Part shown: piece by piece, positions 1-7,847 of the stretch
How the letters are laid out: every line of letters starts with the position of its first letter
Numbering within the stretch: position 1 is the stretch's first letter
Source of the DNA: Paracoccaceae bacterium
GTDB taxonomy: Bacteria > Pseudomonadota > Alphaproteobacteria > Rhodobacterales > Rhodobacteraceae
Direction: 5' to 3'
Assembly: GCA_026989055.1 (NCBI GenBank)
Contig: JALSKC010000017.1
Coordinates: forward strand, 1-64,000
DNA length: 64,000 bases
Made by a program: the position numbers and the translations under genes
Notes under the pieces: model-generated
The model's input: only the letters and a program-made list of their open reading frames with translations
Told to the model about the DNA's origin: nothing
Databases searched by the model: none

Positions 1-58
1 CCGCGATACCGCGGCAGCTCCCGCGCGCAGGGCAGAGCCGGGCAGCCGGCCGAAGGCT

Positions 59-796
59 TCAGCCGCGCCCGACGAAGGGCATTTTCGTCGCCATGACCGT
101 CATGAACAGCACATTGGCCGAAAGCGGCAGCTCCGCCATGTGCATGACCGAGGCCACGGCATCTTCCACCGCCATCGTCTCGACCGGCGGCGCATCGGGC
201 GCGGCATGCTTCTGGCGGGCGATCAGATCGGCGATCATGTCGGTGCGGGCATTGCCGATGTCGATCTGCCCGCAGGCGATGTCGAACGCCCGCCCGTCCA
301 GGGCAAGCGATTTCGTCAGCCCGGTGACGGCATGCTTCGTCGTGGTGTAGCAGACCGAACCGGGGCGCGGCGCATGGGCCGACACGGACCCGTTGTTGAT
401 GATCCGCCCGCCCTGCGGGCTCTGCCTGCGCATCTGGGCGAACGCGAGCCGGGCCGCATGGAACATGCCCGAAAGGTTCAGGCCCAGAACCCTGTTCCAC
501 TCCTCCGGCGAAACCTCGTCGATCGTCGCCGTGGGGCCGAACATGCCGGCGTTGTTGAACAGCAGGTCCAGCCGGCCGGCCACCTGCACGAAACGGCTGA
601 AGGCCGCCTGCAGCGCCTGCGGATCGGTCACGTCGGCGGCAAGCGCCACGGCGCCGGGAAAGCGGGCGGCGATTTCGCCGAGCCGCCCGGCGCGCCGGGC
701 GATCAGGCCCACCGTCCATCCTTCGGACAGCATCCTTTCGGCCACCGCCCGACCGATTCCCGAACTGGCCCCGGTCACGATCGCGCATCGGCTCAT
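59..796 (-). CDS. SDR family NAD(P)-dependent oxidoreductase
   Basis: Predicted cytoplasmic short-chain dehydrogenase of 245 residues; the substrate cannot be told from sequence. The Rossmann glycine motif TGASSGIG is at residues 8-15, the NNAG motif at 81-84, and the catalytic Ser137, Tyr150 and Lys154 (YTTTK) are all present, so the enzyme should be active. I chose the ATG at 796 because it overlaps the stop of the upstream helicase gene as ATGA, which suggests translational coupling, and because the fold starts immediately after it. A longer upstream frame exists but lies inside the helicase gene and is discarded. Family assignment is secure; specific function is unknown. Confidence 0.85.
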   Translation of the reverse strand: MSRCAIVTGASSGIGRAVAERMLSEGWTVGLIARRAGRLGEIAARFPGAVALAADVTDPQALQAAFSRFVQVAGRLDLLFNNAGMFGPTATIDEVSPEEWNRVLGLNLSGMFHAARLAFAQMRRQSPQGGRIINNGSVSAHAPRPGSVCYTTTKHAVTGLTKSLALDGRAFDIACGQIDIGNARTDMIADLIARQKHAAPDAPPVETMAVEDAVASVMHMAELPLSANVLFMTVMATKMPFVGRG

Positions 797-2382
797 GGTG
801 CCGTCTCCCCCGTTCCCCCCGCCGCGCCGCCCGGCGCCCCAGCAGCCGGTTCCTCCGCGCCCGGCCCGCCCGTCAGCCGGAAATCGGCCGCCGACGCCTC
901 CAGATCCGCGACCGACAGCGACCGCGTCGGGCGGGCCAGCCGGTAGCGCGTCACCCAGCGCAGCCGTGTCTGCGCCCGGGTGATGGCCACATAGGCCAGC
1001 CGCTTCCACAGCGCAATGCCGGCCTCGACCCGCCCGCTGCGGCTGGCGGCGCGGATGTCGGGGGCAAAGACCTGAACTTCCGGCCACTGCGAGCCCTGCG
1101 CCTTGTGGATGGTTACCGCCGCACCATGCAGGAAGGCCGCCCCCATGCGGGCGGCGCAGGGGATGAAGGGCTCTTCGGCCTCCGGGGTCTCTATCTTTAT
1201 GATCGCGGCAACCGAAAGCTTCGGCTCCTCGGCCCCGAGCAGATGCAGGCGCGCGAATCCCGGCCTGTTTCCGGGCCCCAGATAGATGGCCTGCGCCCCC
1301 CTGATCAGGCCGCGTGCCTCCAGCTCGATGCGCCGGCGACGGTGCTTCAGCGGCAGTTCGAGCCCGTCGCAGATCAGCGGTTCCCCGGGCAGAAGCGCCT
1401 CGGCTGGCGCCCCGCAGGCATCGCGGAAGGCCCGGATCAGCCGCACCCGGGTCGCGTTGCGCCAGACCAGGACGGGCGAGCGCGCCATCAGGTCGCTTTC
1501 CACCCGGCCGGTCAGGACGACCCGCTCATCCCGGCGGGCGGCATCCGCGACCAGCGCCTCGAAACCCTCGAACTCCAGCGCCGGATCGCCGAGCGCATGC
1601 GCCAGATCCAGGATCGGGTTTCCCCGGGCCTGGCGATGGACCCGCCGCAGCGCCAGCACCTGCGGCGCCGGCAGGCTGTCGAAGACCATCGCGCCGGGCT
1701 GTTTCACCGGCGGCAGCTGAGCCGGGTCGCCGAACAGAACCAGCGTGGGGAAGATCGCCCCGAGATCGTCCAGCCGGCTTTCGTCAAGCATGGAGGCCTC
1801 ATCGACAAAGCCCACATCGAGCGGACTTTCCCGCCGTTTCCAGCCGGTGATGAAATCGGACCCGCGCAGCCCCGCCGCCGCCAGGGCGCCGGGCACCGAG
1901 CGATGCTCCCGATAGAAGGCATGGGCCCGCTCCAGCGCGCCCTCGTCCAGGCCCGCGACCACGGGGCGCGCGCCGCCGCCTGCCAGCCAGTCGGCCACCT
2001 TTTCATATTCGGGGTCATAGACCGGCGTATAGAGAACGCGATGGATGGTGGTTGCCGGCACGCCCCGGGCGCGCAGCACCGCCGCCGCCTTGTTCGTGGG
2101 GGCGAGCACCGCCAGCTGGCGCCCCGCCTTGCGGTTGCGGGGCTCGTGATCGCCTGAAACGATCTCGACCCCGGCTTCCCGCATCGCCGCGCAGAGCCGC
2201 GCCAGCAGCATGGTCTTGCCCGAGCCGGCCCGCCCGGTGATCGCCAGCATCCGGCCACGACCGGCGCCGGCCGGCCGGGTCGTGCCCGTTTCCAGGTCGA
2301 TCCCCGCCGCCCGCAGCAGCGCGCTCACCCGCTCGAAGGCCTCGGCCTGATCTTCTGAATACTGGAATGCCGCCTCCCCCAT
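793..2382 (-). CDS. RecD-like ATP-dependent DNA helicase (AAA / UvrD C-terminal)
   Basis: A 529-residue superfamily 1 helicase resembling the stand-alone RecD-like proteins. Walker A (GRAGSGKT) is at residues 50-57 and the DEAS Walker B box at 194-197. Near the C-terminus are the UvrD-like motifs VTIHKAQGSQWPEV and YVAITRAQTRL, typical of the second RecA fold. There is no RecB or RecC partner nearby, so a role in general DNA unwinding or repair is inferred from the family rather than from context. Its stop overlaps the start of the SDR gene by 4 bp. The start is the first ATG of the frame and the conserved region begins close to it. Confidence 0.85.
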   Translation of the reverse strand: MGEAAFQYSEDQAEAFERVSALLRAAGIDLETGTTRPAGAGRGRMLAITGRAGSGKTMLLARLCAAMREAGVEIVSGDHEPRNRKAGRQLAVLAPTNKAAAVLRARGVPATTIHRVLYTPVYDPEYEKVADWLAGGGARPVVAGLDEGALERAHAFYREHRSVPGALAAAGLRGSDFITGWKRRESPLDVGFVDEASMLDESRLDDLGAIFPTLVLFGDPAQLPPVKQPGAMVFDSLPAPQVLALRRVHRQARGNPILDLAHALGDPALEFEGFEALVADAARRDERVVLTGRVESDLMARSPVLVWRNATRVRLIRAFRDACGAPAEALLPGEPLICDGLELPLKHRRRRIELEARGLIRGAQAIYLGPGNRPGFARLHLLGAEEPKLSVAAIIKIETPEAEEPFIPCAARMGAAFLHGAAVTIHKAQGSQWPEVQVFAPDIRAASRSGRVEAGIALWKRLAYVAITRAQTRLRWVTRYRLARPTRSLSVADLEASAADFRLTGGPGAEEPAAGAPGGAAGGTGETAP

Positions 2383-2457
2383 GCGGCGAGACTAGCCGCC
2401 GCTCCCGGCGGTTTCCACCCCGGGCCGCCCCGCGCCCGGGAGCCGGCCGGAAACGGC

Positions 2458-3093
2458 TCAGGCGCAGGCCGCGCGCCGTGCCGCGGGAGCCCCGAAGGAG
2501 GCCGCGAACCAGGCCCGCGAGGTGGCCCGCCCGATCCCGACACGGGCCAGAACGCGCGGCCAGGCCTCGGGTTTCATTTCCCACAGCCCGACCCCGATCA
2601 TCCCGGCACCGCTCCCCTGCGTGCCGATCACGTCGGGCACGACACCGTGGATCCGGTAGATCCGCTCCATCCGGTGATCGAAGACCCCGACAAAATGCGA
2701 CAGGTGGAAGTTTTCCATGATCTCGCCCGCCCCCAGCACCAGCGCCGCCGCCACCCTTCGATCGCTTCCCGGCGCCAGGCAGAAACGCGTGCACTCCCAG
2801 ATCAGCGGGCTTTCGATCCGCACCCCTCCGCTCAGGTGGCCGAAATGATCGGCCACCATCGTCGGCCCCAGCGTGGGCAGGAAACGCATCGAACCGCCAT
2901 GGCTGCCGTCGGGGAGCTGCCAGATCACGTAGAGCGGGTTCAGCGCGTCATACGCATCGCGCTCGTACCCGCGCGAATCGACCGTCACATCCCACTTCAG
3001 GCGCCGGGCGAACTGTTCGGCGCGGTGGCGGAACATGCTGTCGAGCAGCCGGGGGTGGCGGACAAGATCCTTGCCATAGAGATAACGCAGCAT
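2458..3093 (-). CDS. luxI: Acyl-homoserine-lactone synthase (LuxI family)
   Basis: Makes an N-acyl-homoserine lactone signal from S-adenosylmethionine and acyl-ACP. At 211 residues it has the usual family length. The invariant residues line up: Arg24, Phe28 and Trp34 in the N-terminal helix, Asp46 and Asp49 in the acidic loop, Arg70 in GSMRF, and Glu100/Arg103 in the PLIWECTRF segment. A clear ribosome-binding site, CAGGAGCAGG, precedes the ATG. The luxR gene lies 85 bp upstream in the same orientation, a normal QS pairing. The acyl chain cannot be predicted. A weak inverted repeat CGGAA/TTCCG (3145-3149 and 3163-3167) in the upstream gap is a possible LuxR site. Confidence 0.93.
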   Translation of the reverse strand: MLRYLYGKDLVRHPRLLDSMFRHRAEQFARRLKWDVTVDSRGYERDAYDALNPLYVIWQLPDGSHGGSMRFLPTLGPTMVADHFGHLSGGVRIESPLIWECTRFCLAPGSDRRVAAALVLGAGEIMENFHLSHFVGVFDHRMERIYRIHGVVPDVIGTQGSGAGMIGVGLWEMKPEAWPRVLARVGIGRATSRAWFAASFGAPAARRAACA

Positions 3094-3178
3094 TCGCCTG
3101 CTCCTGGTTTTGCGACCGGCAGGAGGCTAGGAACGAATGGTTAGCGGAATCCTGACGGCCCGTTCCGCCCGGCCCGGT

Positions 3179-3889
3179 TCAGACGATGATCAGCCCCGCG
3201 CTCAGGGCACGGGCGACCGCATGGGTTGTATTGACCGCACCAAGCTTGTGCCGGGCGGCCTCGATGTAGACCCGCAGCGTGTGTTCGGAGATCTCCATTT
3301 CCTCGGCCGCCCTGGCCCGGCTGTATCCCTTGGCCAGATAGGTCATCGCGCTGAGCTCGCGCGGCGAGAGGGCGGGGGTCCGGAGCAGCGCGCTGGCGGA
3401 CTCGAATTCGAGCGCCTTCCTGTTGAACTCGTGCGCGATGATCATGAGGTCGCGCCCGTTGGCCGCGATGAAACGGGTCCAGGTATCATCGTTGCAGTCG
3501 TGATTGGCGGTGAACAGCGCGAACTGCCCGCTCGGCCCGCGCACCGGAATCGTGTAGCCCTGATTGCCGACTCCATACCCGATCGCCTCGCGGAAGAACT
3601 CCTGCGCCGCCCTGGAGGACCAGTCGAGCTGCTTCCAGTCAACGGGGCTGAACCTCTGGAAACAGCCGACAATCACGGGGTCGATGCGCAGGTAGCCCTT
3701 CTCCAGGTAGCGATCGACCCATTCGGAACTGTAGGTGCCAGCGCCGAAGCGCTCGCCCACGCTGTTGACCCAGTGATAGACGACATGGGAAATGCCGTAA
3801 TGATCGCGCAGCCTTTCGGTGGCCGTCTGCAGGTGCGCCAGTTCCTCAGCGCGTTGCAACTCCTCGATCAGGTATTCCAGCGTCTTCAA
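3179..3889 (-). CDS. luxR: LuxR family quorum-sensing transcriptional regulator
   Basis: Autoinducer-binding transcription factor, predicted partner of the adjacent LuxI. The N-terminal domain shows the aromatic YHW and later WSSRAAQEFFREA-type segments expected for an AHL pocket. The C-terminal region (LSPRELSAMTYLAKGYS through HTLRVYIEAARHKL) is a GerE-type helix-turn-helix. The start is uncertain: the homologous region begins near residue KTLEYL, where the only initiator-like codon is a TTG at 3889, giving 236 residues. The start of this gene overlaps the end of a small upstream gene by 44 bp, so translational coupling may explain the weak start. A longer ATG at 4012 would run deep through the small gene and is less likely. 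Confidence 0.87.
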   Translation of the reverse strand: MKTLEYLIEELQRAEELAHLQTATERLRDHYGISHVVYHWVNSVGERFGAGTYSSEWVDRYLEKGYLRIDPVIVGCFQRFSPVDWKQLDWSSRAAQEFFREAIGYGVGNQGYTIPVRGPSGQFALFTANHDCNDDTWTRFIAANGRDLMIIAHEFNRKALEFESASALLRTPALSPRELSAMTYLAKGYSRARAAEEMEISEHTLRVYIEAARHKLGAVNTTHAVARALSAGLIIV

Positions 3890-4058
3890 CGTCCCAACCC
3901 GCCAAGAGCCGGCCTTGCCCCTCCTCGCCCGAAGACGACATCTCCGTTGCCGCGACCAGAAGCGCCTGGTCGAGCTGGGCGGCAAGTTCGGAAAGCCCGT
4001 TCTGCCGTGCAAAAGACTTCAGATCCGCGAGCACGTGGAGTATCCAGTCATTTGCCAT
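3846..4058 (-). CDS. Small conserved-looking protein upstream of and overlapping luxR
   Basis: A 70-residue acidic cytoplasmic protein beginning MANDWILHVLADLKSFARQN. I recall similar short proteins directly upstream of LuxR-type genes in Rhodobacterales, but cannot verify this here. It has its own plausible ribosome site (AAAGAGA) and overlaps the luxR reading frame in another frame. The first 40 residues read as a regular amphipathic helix pattern, and the tail after residue 45 looks unstructured. A role in modulating LuxR or coupling its translation is only inference. The promoter region in front of it carries a direct repeat GGTTAAC at 4077-4083 and 4088-4094. Confidence 0.6.
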   Translation of the reverse strand: MANDWILHVLADLKSFARQNGLSELAAQLDQALLVAATEMSSSGEEGQGRLLAGWDVEDAGIPDRGVATR

Positions 4059-4140
4059 GTCAGTCTCTTTAAGCTTGGTTAACGAGTGGTTAACACAACC
4101 TTAGCATGTGCCGAAAAAATGGGAAACTCACGGATATAAA

Positions 4141-4158
4141 CTCCCCATTAATGGGGAG
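4141..4158 (-). terminator. Rho-independent terminator of ccr
   Basis: A perfect 18-bp palindrome, CTCCCC-ATTAAT-GGGGAG. Read on the minus strand it forms a hairpin followed by TTTATAT, placed about 90 bp after the ccr stop. It separates ccr from the quorum-sensing genes. Confidence 0.7.
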
Positions 4159-4249
4159 GCTGGCCGCTGCAACCCCGCAAATCTGCCCACTTTCTACACA
4201 GTGCAGACAAATTTGACAGATTGTCTTCGTTTGGTGAACAATCGGCGAA

Positions 4250-5560
4250 TCATCCGGCGCCGCCTGCCTCCAGAACGTCTTCCAGGGTGCGCAACCCGGC
4301 GCGCGGTGTTTGCACCAGAACCGCCATGTTGCCGGGCTTGTGCTCGTTCCTCATCATCTTCATGTGCGCGGCCGGAATCTCCTCCCAGGGGAAGACCTCG
4401 CTCATGCACGGGTCCAGCCGGCGCTCCACCATCAGCCGGTTGGCGGCAGCGGCCTGTTTCAGATGGGCGAAATGGCTGCCCTGGATGCGCTTCTGGTGCA
4501 TCCAGACGTAACGCGCATCCATCGTCAGGTTGTAGCCGGTGGTCCCGGCGCAGATCACCACCATGCCGCCCTTCTTCACCACGAAGGTGGAAACGGGAAA
4601 GGTGGCCTCGCCGGGGTGCTCGAACACCATGTCCACATTCACGCCCCTGCCGGTGATCTCCCAGATCGCCTTGCCGAAGCGGCGCACCTCGGCAAACCAG
4701 GTCTTCCAGGCGTCGGAATTGACCTTTGGCAGCTGGCCCCAGCAGTCGAAATCCCTGCGGTTGATGACCCCCCGGGCCCCCAGCCCCATCACGAAGTCGC
4801 GCTTGTCCTCGTCCGAGATCACCCCGATCGCATTGGCCCCGGCGGTGTTGATCAGCTGGATCGCGTAGGAGCCGAGCCCCCCCGAGGCCCCCCAGACCAG
4901 CACGTTCTGCCCCGGCTTGAGCTCATGCGGATGATGCCCGAACAGCATCCGGTAGGCGGTGGCCAGCGTCAGCGTGTAGCAGGCGCTTTCCTCCCAGGTC
5001 AGGTGGCGCGGGCGCTCCATCAGCTGCTGGGCCTGCACCCGGGTGAACTGGGCGAAGGAGCCATCGGGCGTTTCGTAGCCCCAGATGCGCTGGCTGGGCG
5101 AGAACATCGGGTCGCCGCCGTTGCATTCCTCATCATCGCCGTCGTCCTGGTTGCAGTGGATGACCACCTCGTCGCCCACCTTCCAGCGCGTCACCTTTTC
5201 GCCCACCGCCCAGACGATGCCCGCGGCATCGGAACCGGCGATGTGATAGGGCGCCTTGTGGACATCGAACGGGCTGATCGGCACCCCCAGACCCGCCCAG
5301 ACGCCGTTGTAGTTGACCCCGGCCGCCATCACCAGAACCAGCACCTCGTGGCTGTCGATGTCGGGAACATCGACTACCTCGAGCTGCATCGACCTGTCCG
5401 GCTCGCCGTGGCGTTCGCGCCGGATCACCCAGGCGTGCATCTTCTTCGGCACATGCCCCATCGGGGGGATTTCTCCGAGCGCATAAAGATCTTTTCTCGG
5501 CGCGTCATAGTCAGGAACCCTGTCCTCGGCAGCAGTCACGGCGTTCGTCTCCCAGCTCAT
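4250..5560 (-). CDS. ccr: Crotonyl-CoA carboxylase/reductase
   Basis: Key enzyme of the ethylmalonyl-CoA pathway: reductive carboxylation of crotonyl-CoA with CO2 and NADPH to ethylmalonyl-CoA. The 436-residue protein has the family's usual length and the zinc-less medium-chain dehydrogenase fold, with the nucleotide-binding GASGGLGSYA motif and the N-terminal extension (residues 1-40) characteristic of Ccr rather than simple quinone reductases. An AT-rich stretch at 5630-5660, unusual in this genome, lies upstream and probably holds its promoter. The ecm gene for the next but one step lies 2.3 kb away on the other strand. Start is the first ATG, and the N-terminus fits the family. Confidence 0.95.
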   Translation of the reverse strand: MSWETNAVTAAEDRVPDYDAPRKDLYALGEIPPMGHVPKKMHAWVIRRERHGEPDRSMQLEVVDVPDIDSHEVLVLVMAAGVNYNGVWAGLGVPISPFDVHKAPYHIAGSDAAGIVWAVGEKVTRWKVGDEVVIHCNQDDGDDEECNGGDPMFSPSQRIWGYETPDGSFAQFTRVQAQQLMERPRHLTWEESACYTLTLATAYRMLFGHHPHELKPGQNVLVWGASGGLGSYAIQLINTAGANAIGVISDEDKRDFVMGLGARGVINRRDFDCWGQLPKVNSDAWKTWFAEVRRFGKAIWEITGRGVNVDMVFEHPGEATFPVSTFVVKKGGMVVICAGTTGYNLTMDARYVWMHQKRIQGSHFAHLKQAAAANRLMVERRLDPCMSEVFPWEEIPAAHMKMMRNEHKPGNMAVLVQTPRAGLRTLEDVLEAGGAG

Positions 5561-5686
5561 GCCGCGCCGCAGAATCGCGGCGCAAGCCGTGACCTACAAC
5601 CCGAAGGGAAACTTTGCAACCGTTTCGATGTTGTTTTTGTAATTTTATAACTTTCCCACCCCTGCGCCGCGCCGCCGGGGGCGCAC

Positions 5687-7090
5687 TCACCGTGCATCCC
5701 CTCCGCAACAGGCGATCGAGGCGGCATAGTAACCGAGCAGCGGCCGCTCCTCCTCCACCACCCGCAACCCTTCCGGCCCCTCCCGGACAAGCCGCCGCAT
5801 CAGCAGGTGGCCGATCGCCACTTCCACCTCCCCGCGCGGAGGAGGAGCGCCGAAACACACCCCCTCGCCTTGCGGCGGCGGACATCTTCGCGCACGCACC
5901 CGCGCGATCACCTCGTCGCGGCGCAGCGGCCCCTCGGCCGCAAGCAGGCATTCGGCCACCAGCGGCACCGGCAGGACCGGCATCACCGCGCGGATGCGCG
6001 CCATCAGCTCCTGCCCGAGACGCCCGGCCGTCAGCGCGCCCCCGCCGCTCCCGGCGAACTCCGACAGCGACAGCGGCCTCCCGAAGTTCACCGCCGCATG
6101 CCCGTAGCGCAGGAAACGCCCGCGCAGCCGCAGCCAGAGATGTCTTGCAAGATAGCGCAGCGCGGAACGCCAGCGCGGGCGGAACCGGCGCTTCCCCCGG
6201 CGCCCGGCCGCCAGAAGCATCCGGTCTTCCAGCACCCGGTCGTAATTCAGCGCCACCGGCACGAAGACCACATCGCGCCCCCGCCCCTCCTCGAAGGCGG
6301 ACAGGATGTAGCTGATCACCCCGAGCTTCGGCGCCCCGACCCGGCCGTCCAGGCTCAGCCCGCCCTCGGGAAACACCGCCTGGGCGACACCGGCGGCGGT
6401 GGCCATCCGGACATAGCGCGCCAGGACCCGGCGATACAGCGCATCGTCCGAACGGCGGCGGATGAAATAGGCCCCCATCGCCCGGATCAGCCAGGACAGT
6501 GGCCAGACCCGCGCCCATTCCCCCACCGCATAGGACAGCGCCGCACGCTCGGCGATCAGGTAGGTCACCAGCACGTAATCCATGTTCGAGCGGTGGTTCA
6601 TGACGAAGACCACCGTCGCATCGGGGCTTATCCCTCTCAGCGCCGCCTCGTCCGCATGACCCAGCCGGACCCGGTAGAAGGCCCGGCTGAGAAGCCGGGC
6701 CATGCGGATCGCAACGCCGAAATAGAGCGTCGCCGAAAAGGAGGGGACGATCTCGCGGGCATAGCGCCTGGCCCGCTGGAAGACGACCTCCTCGGGGGTG
6801 CCAGTTGCGCGGGCGTGTTCGGCCACCGCCTCGATCACCCCGGGGTCGTAGATCAGCCTCTGGATCATGTCGTGCCGGCGCAGCAGCTTGAACGGTTCGA
6901 TCGGCCGTTCCAGGCGTTCGTTGAGCCTGGCCACGACCCGCTCCATCCGGCGGCGGAAGAACCAGCGCACCGAAGGGAACAGGAAATGCGAGGCGAATGT
7001 CACCGCCGCAAAGGCCAGAATCAGGATCAGGAGCCAAAGAGGCAGTTGCACGCTCTGCGTCATGGCCGCAGCCTGACAGCTATCGGCCAT
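5687..7090 (-). CDS. PlsB-like glycerol-3-phosphate 1-O-acyltransferase
   Basis: Predicted membrane-bound acyltransferase of the PlsB/PlsC superfamily that starts phospholipid synthesis by acylating glycerol-3-phosphate. A transmembrane helix occupies roughly residues 14-35. The catalytic HX4D motif is NHRSNMD (His166, Asp171) and the substrate-binding FPEG is at 240-243. At 467 residues it is shorter than the enterobacterial PlsB but similar to alphaproteobacterial forms. I chose the ATG at 7090 because TAAGGA lies 8 nt upstream; the next ATG at 7063 has no ribosome site, and the first ATG at 7228 has less support. It is a lone gene between ccr and ecm; a link to CoA metabolism is only positional. 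Confidence 0.8.
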   Translation of the reverse strand: MADSCQAAAMTQSVQLPLWLLILILAFAAVTFASHFLFPSVRWFFRRRMERVVARLNERLERPIEPFKLLRRHDMIQRLIYDPGVIEAVAEHARATGTPEEVVFQRARRYAREIVPSFSATLYFGVAIRMARLLSRAFYRVRLGHADEAALRGISPDATVVFVMNHRSNMDYVLVTYLIAERAALSYAVGEWARVWPLSWLIRAMGAYFIRRRSDDALYRRVLARYVRMATAAGVAQAVFPEGGLSLDGRVGAPKLGVISYILSAFEEGRGRDVVFVPVALNYDRVLEDRMLLAAGRRGKRRFRPRWRSALRYLARHLWLRLRGRFLRYGHAAVNFGRPLSLSEFAGSGGGALTAGRLGQELMARIRAVMPVLPVPLVAECLLAAEGPLRRDEVIARVRARRCPPPQGEGVCFGAPPPRGEVEVAIGHLLMRRLVREGPEGLRVVEEERPLLGYYAASIACCGGDAR

Positions 7091-7212
7091 TCGGTAAATC
7101 CTTAACTGAATGCCCGAATACCGCCGGAATCGCTGCCCATTGCCGCCATCCCGAAGGCTCAGGGAAACCGGTGGAAAGCGGAAACGGGCAGAAAGGGAAT
7201 GGCGGAAAGGGA

Positions 7213-7575
7213 ATGGGCGGAAAGACAAGGATGCGCCGCAACCGTACTGCCGCCCGCCTTGCGCTGGCGGCCTGCTCCGTGCTCCTGCTGGCCGCAGGCG
7301 TCCCGGCGGCCGGGGCCGGAGAAAGGGTCGTGCGGATCGTCAACCGGACCGGATATGCGATCGTGCAGTTCTACGGCTCGAACGTGGGCACGCGCTCCTG
7401 GCAGGAGGACATCCTGGCCTCCAGGATCATCATGCCGGGCAGCTCGGTCGCCATCGACTTCGACGACGGCACCCGGTATTGCGCCTTCGACTTCAAGGCG
7501 GTGTTCAGCGACGGCGACGTGCTGATCCGCGAGAACGTCGATGTCTGCCGGATCACCACCTTCACCTACGAATAG
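7213..7575 (+). CDS. Small exported protein of unknown function
   Basis: About 120 residues with a convincing Sec signal peptide (MRRNRTAARLALAACSVLL and a small-residue cleavage zone near PAAGA). The mature part is compact and polar, with a pattern RVVRIVNRTGYAIVQFYGSN, then DFDDGTRYCAFDFKAVF and a second cysteine near the C-terminus, so one disulfide is likely. It resembles Rhodobacterales periplasmic proteins without known function. Two in-frame starts are possible, 7213 and 7231; both have purine-rich sites. The start region itself lies in a decayed 14-15-bp repeat of the type GGCGGAAAGGGAAT (7184-7230), which may have altered the leader. Confidence 0.6.
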   Translation: MGGKTRMRRNRTAARLALAACSVLLLAAGVPAAGAGERVVRIVNRTGYAIVQFYGSNVGTRSWQEDILASRIIMPGSSVAIDFDDGTRYCAFDFKAVFSDGDVLIRENVDVCRITTFTYE

Positions 7576-7577
7576 TC

Positions 7578-7694
7578 CCCCCTGCCGGCCTCCCCTGCCG
7601 ACCTCCCCTGCCGGCCTCCCCTGCCGGCCTCCCCTGCCGGCCTCCCCTGCCGACCTCCCCTGCCGGCCTCCCCTGCCGGCCTCCCCTGTCGGCC
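7578..7694. repeat. 13-bp tandem repeat, nine copies
   Basis: Nine head-to-tail units of TCCCCTGCCGGCC; units 2 and 6 read TCCCCTGCCGACC, unit 9 has one T change and unit 1 differs at its first base. It begins two bases after the stop of the small exported protein and lies upstream of the ecm promoter. Each unit can fold as a small GC hairpin. One isolated copy of the unit occurs at 61880-61892. Confidence 0.95.
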
Positions 7695-7765
7695 CCCTCT
7701 GCGGGGCGGCAGGGCACCGGCTGTCGGAGCGCTGCACGAGCGGCGGGCATGACGCGCGGGCGCTC

Positions 7766-7795
7766 TTGCCGCGGCGCAGAAAAAGTGATTATAAC
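7766..7795 (+). promoter_or_regulatory. Candidate ecm promoter
   Basis: TTGCCG (7766-7771), 18-nt spacer, TATAAC (7790-7795), about 50 bp before the ecm start. A short dyad GTTG-CGT-CAAC at 7799-7809 would cover the start site, and TTGCGCAA lies at 7831-7838 overlapping the ribosome site. Inference from sequence only. Confidence 0.4.
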
Positions 7796-7847
7796 CTTGT
7801 TGCGTCAACCGATTCATCAATGAAACTATATTGCGCAAGGGAAAGCC

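Noticed and set aside
2458-4058. Quorum-sensing genes as part of a mobile island
   Set aside because: No integrase, flanking repeats or clear composition change; arrangement is normal for the order.
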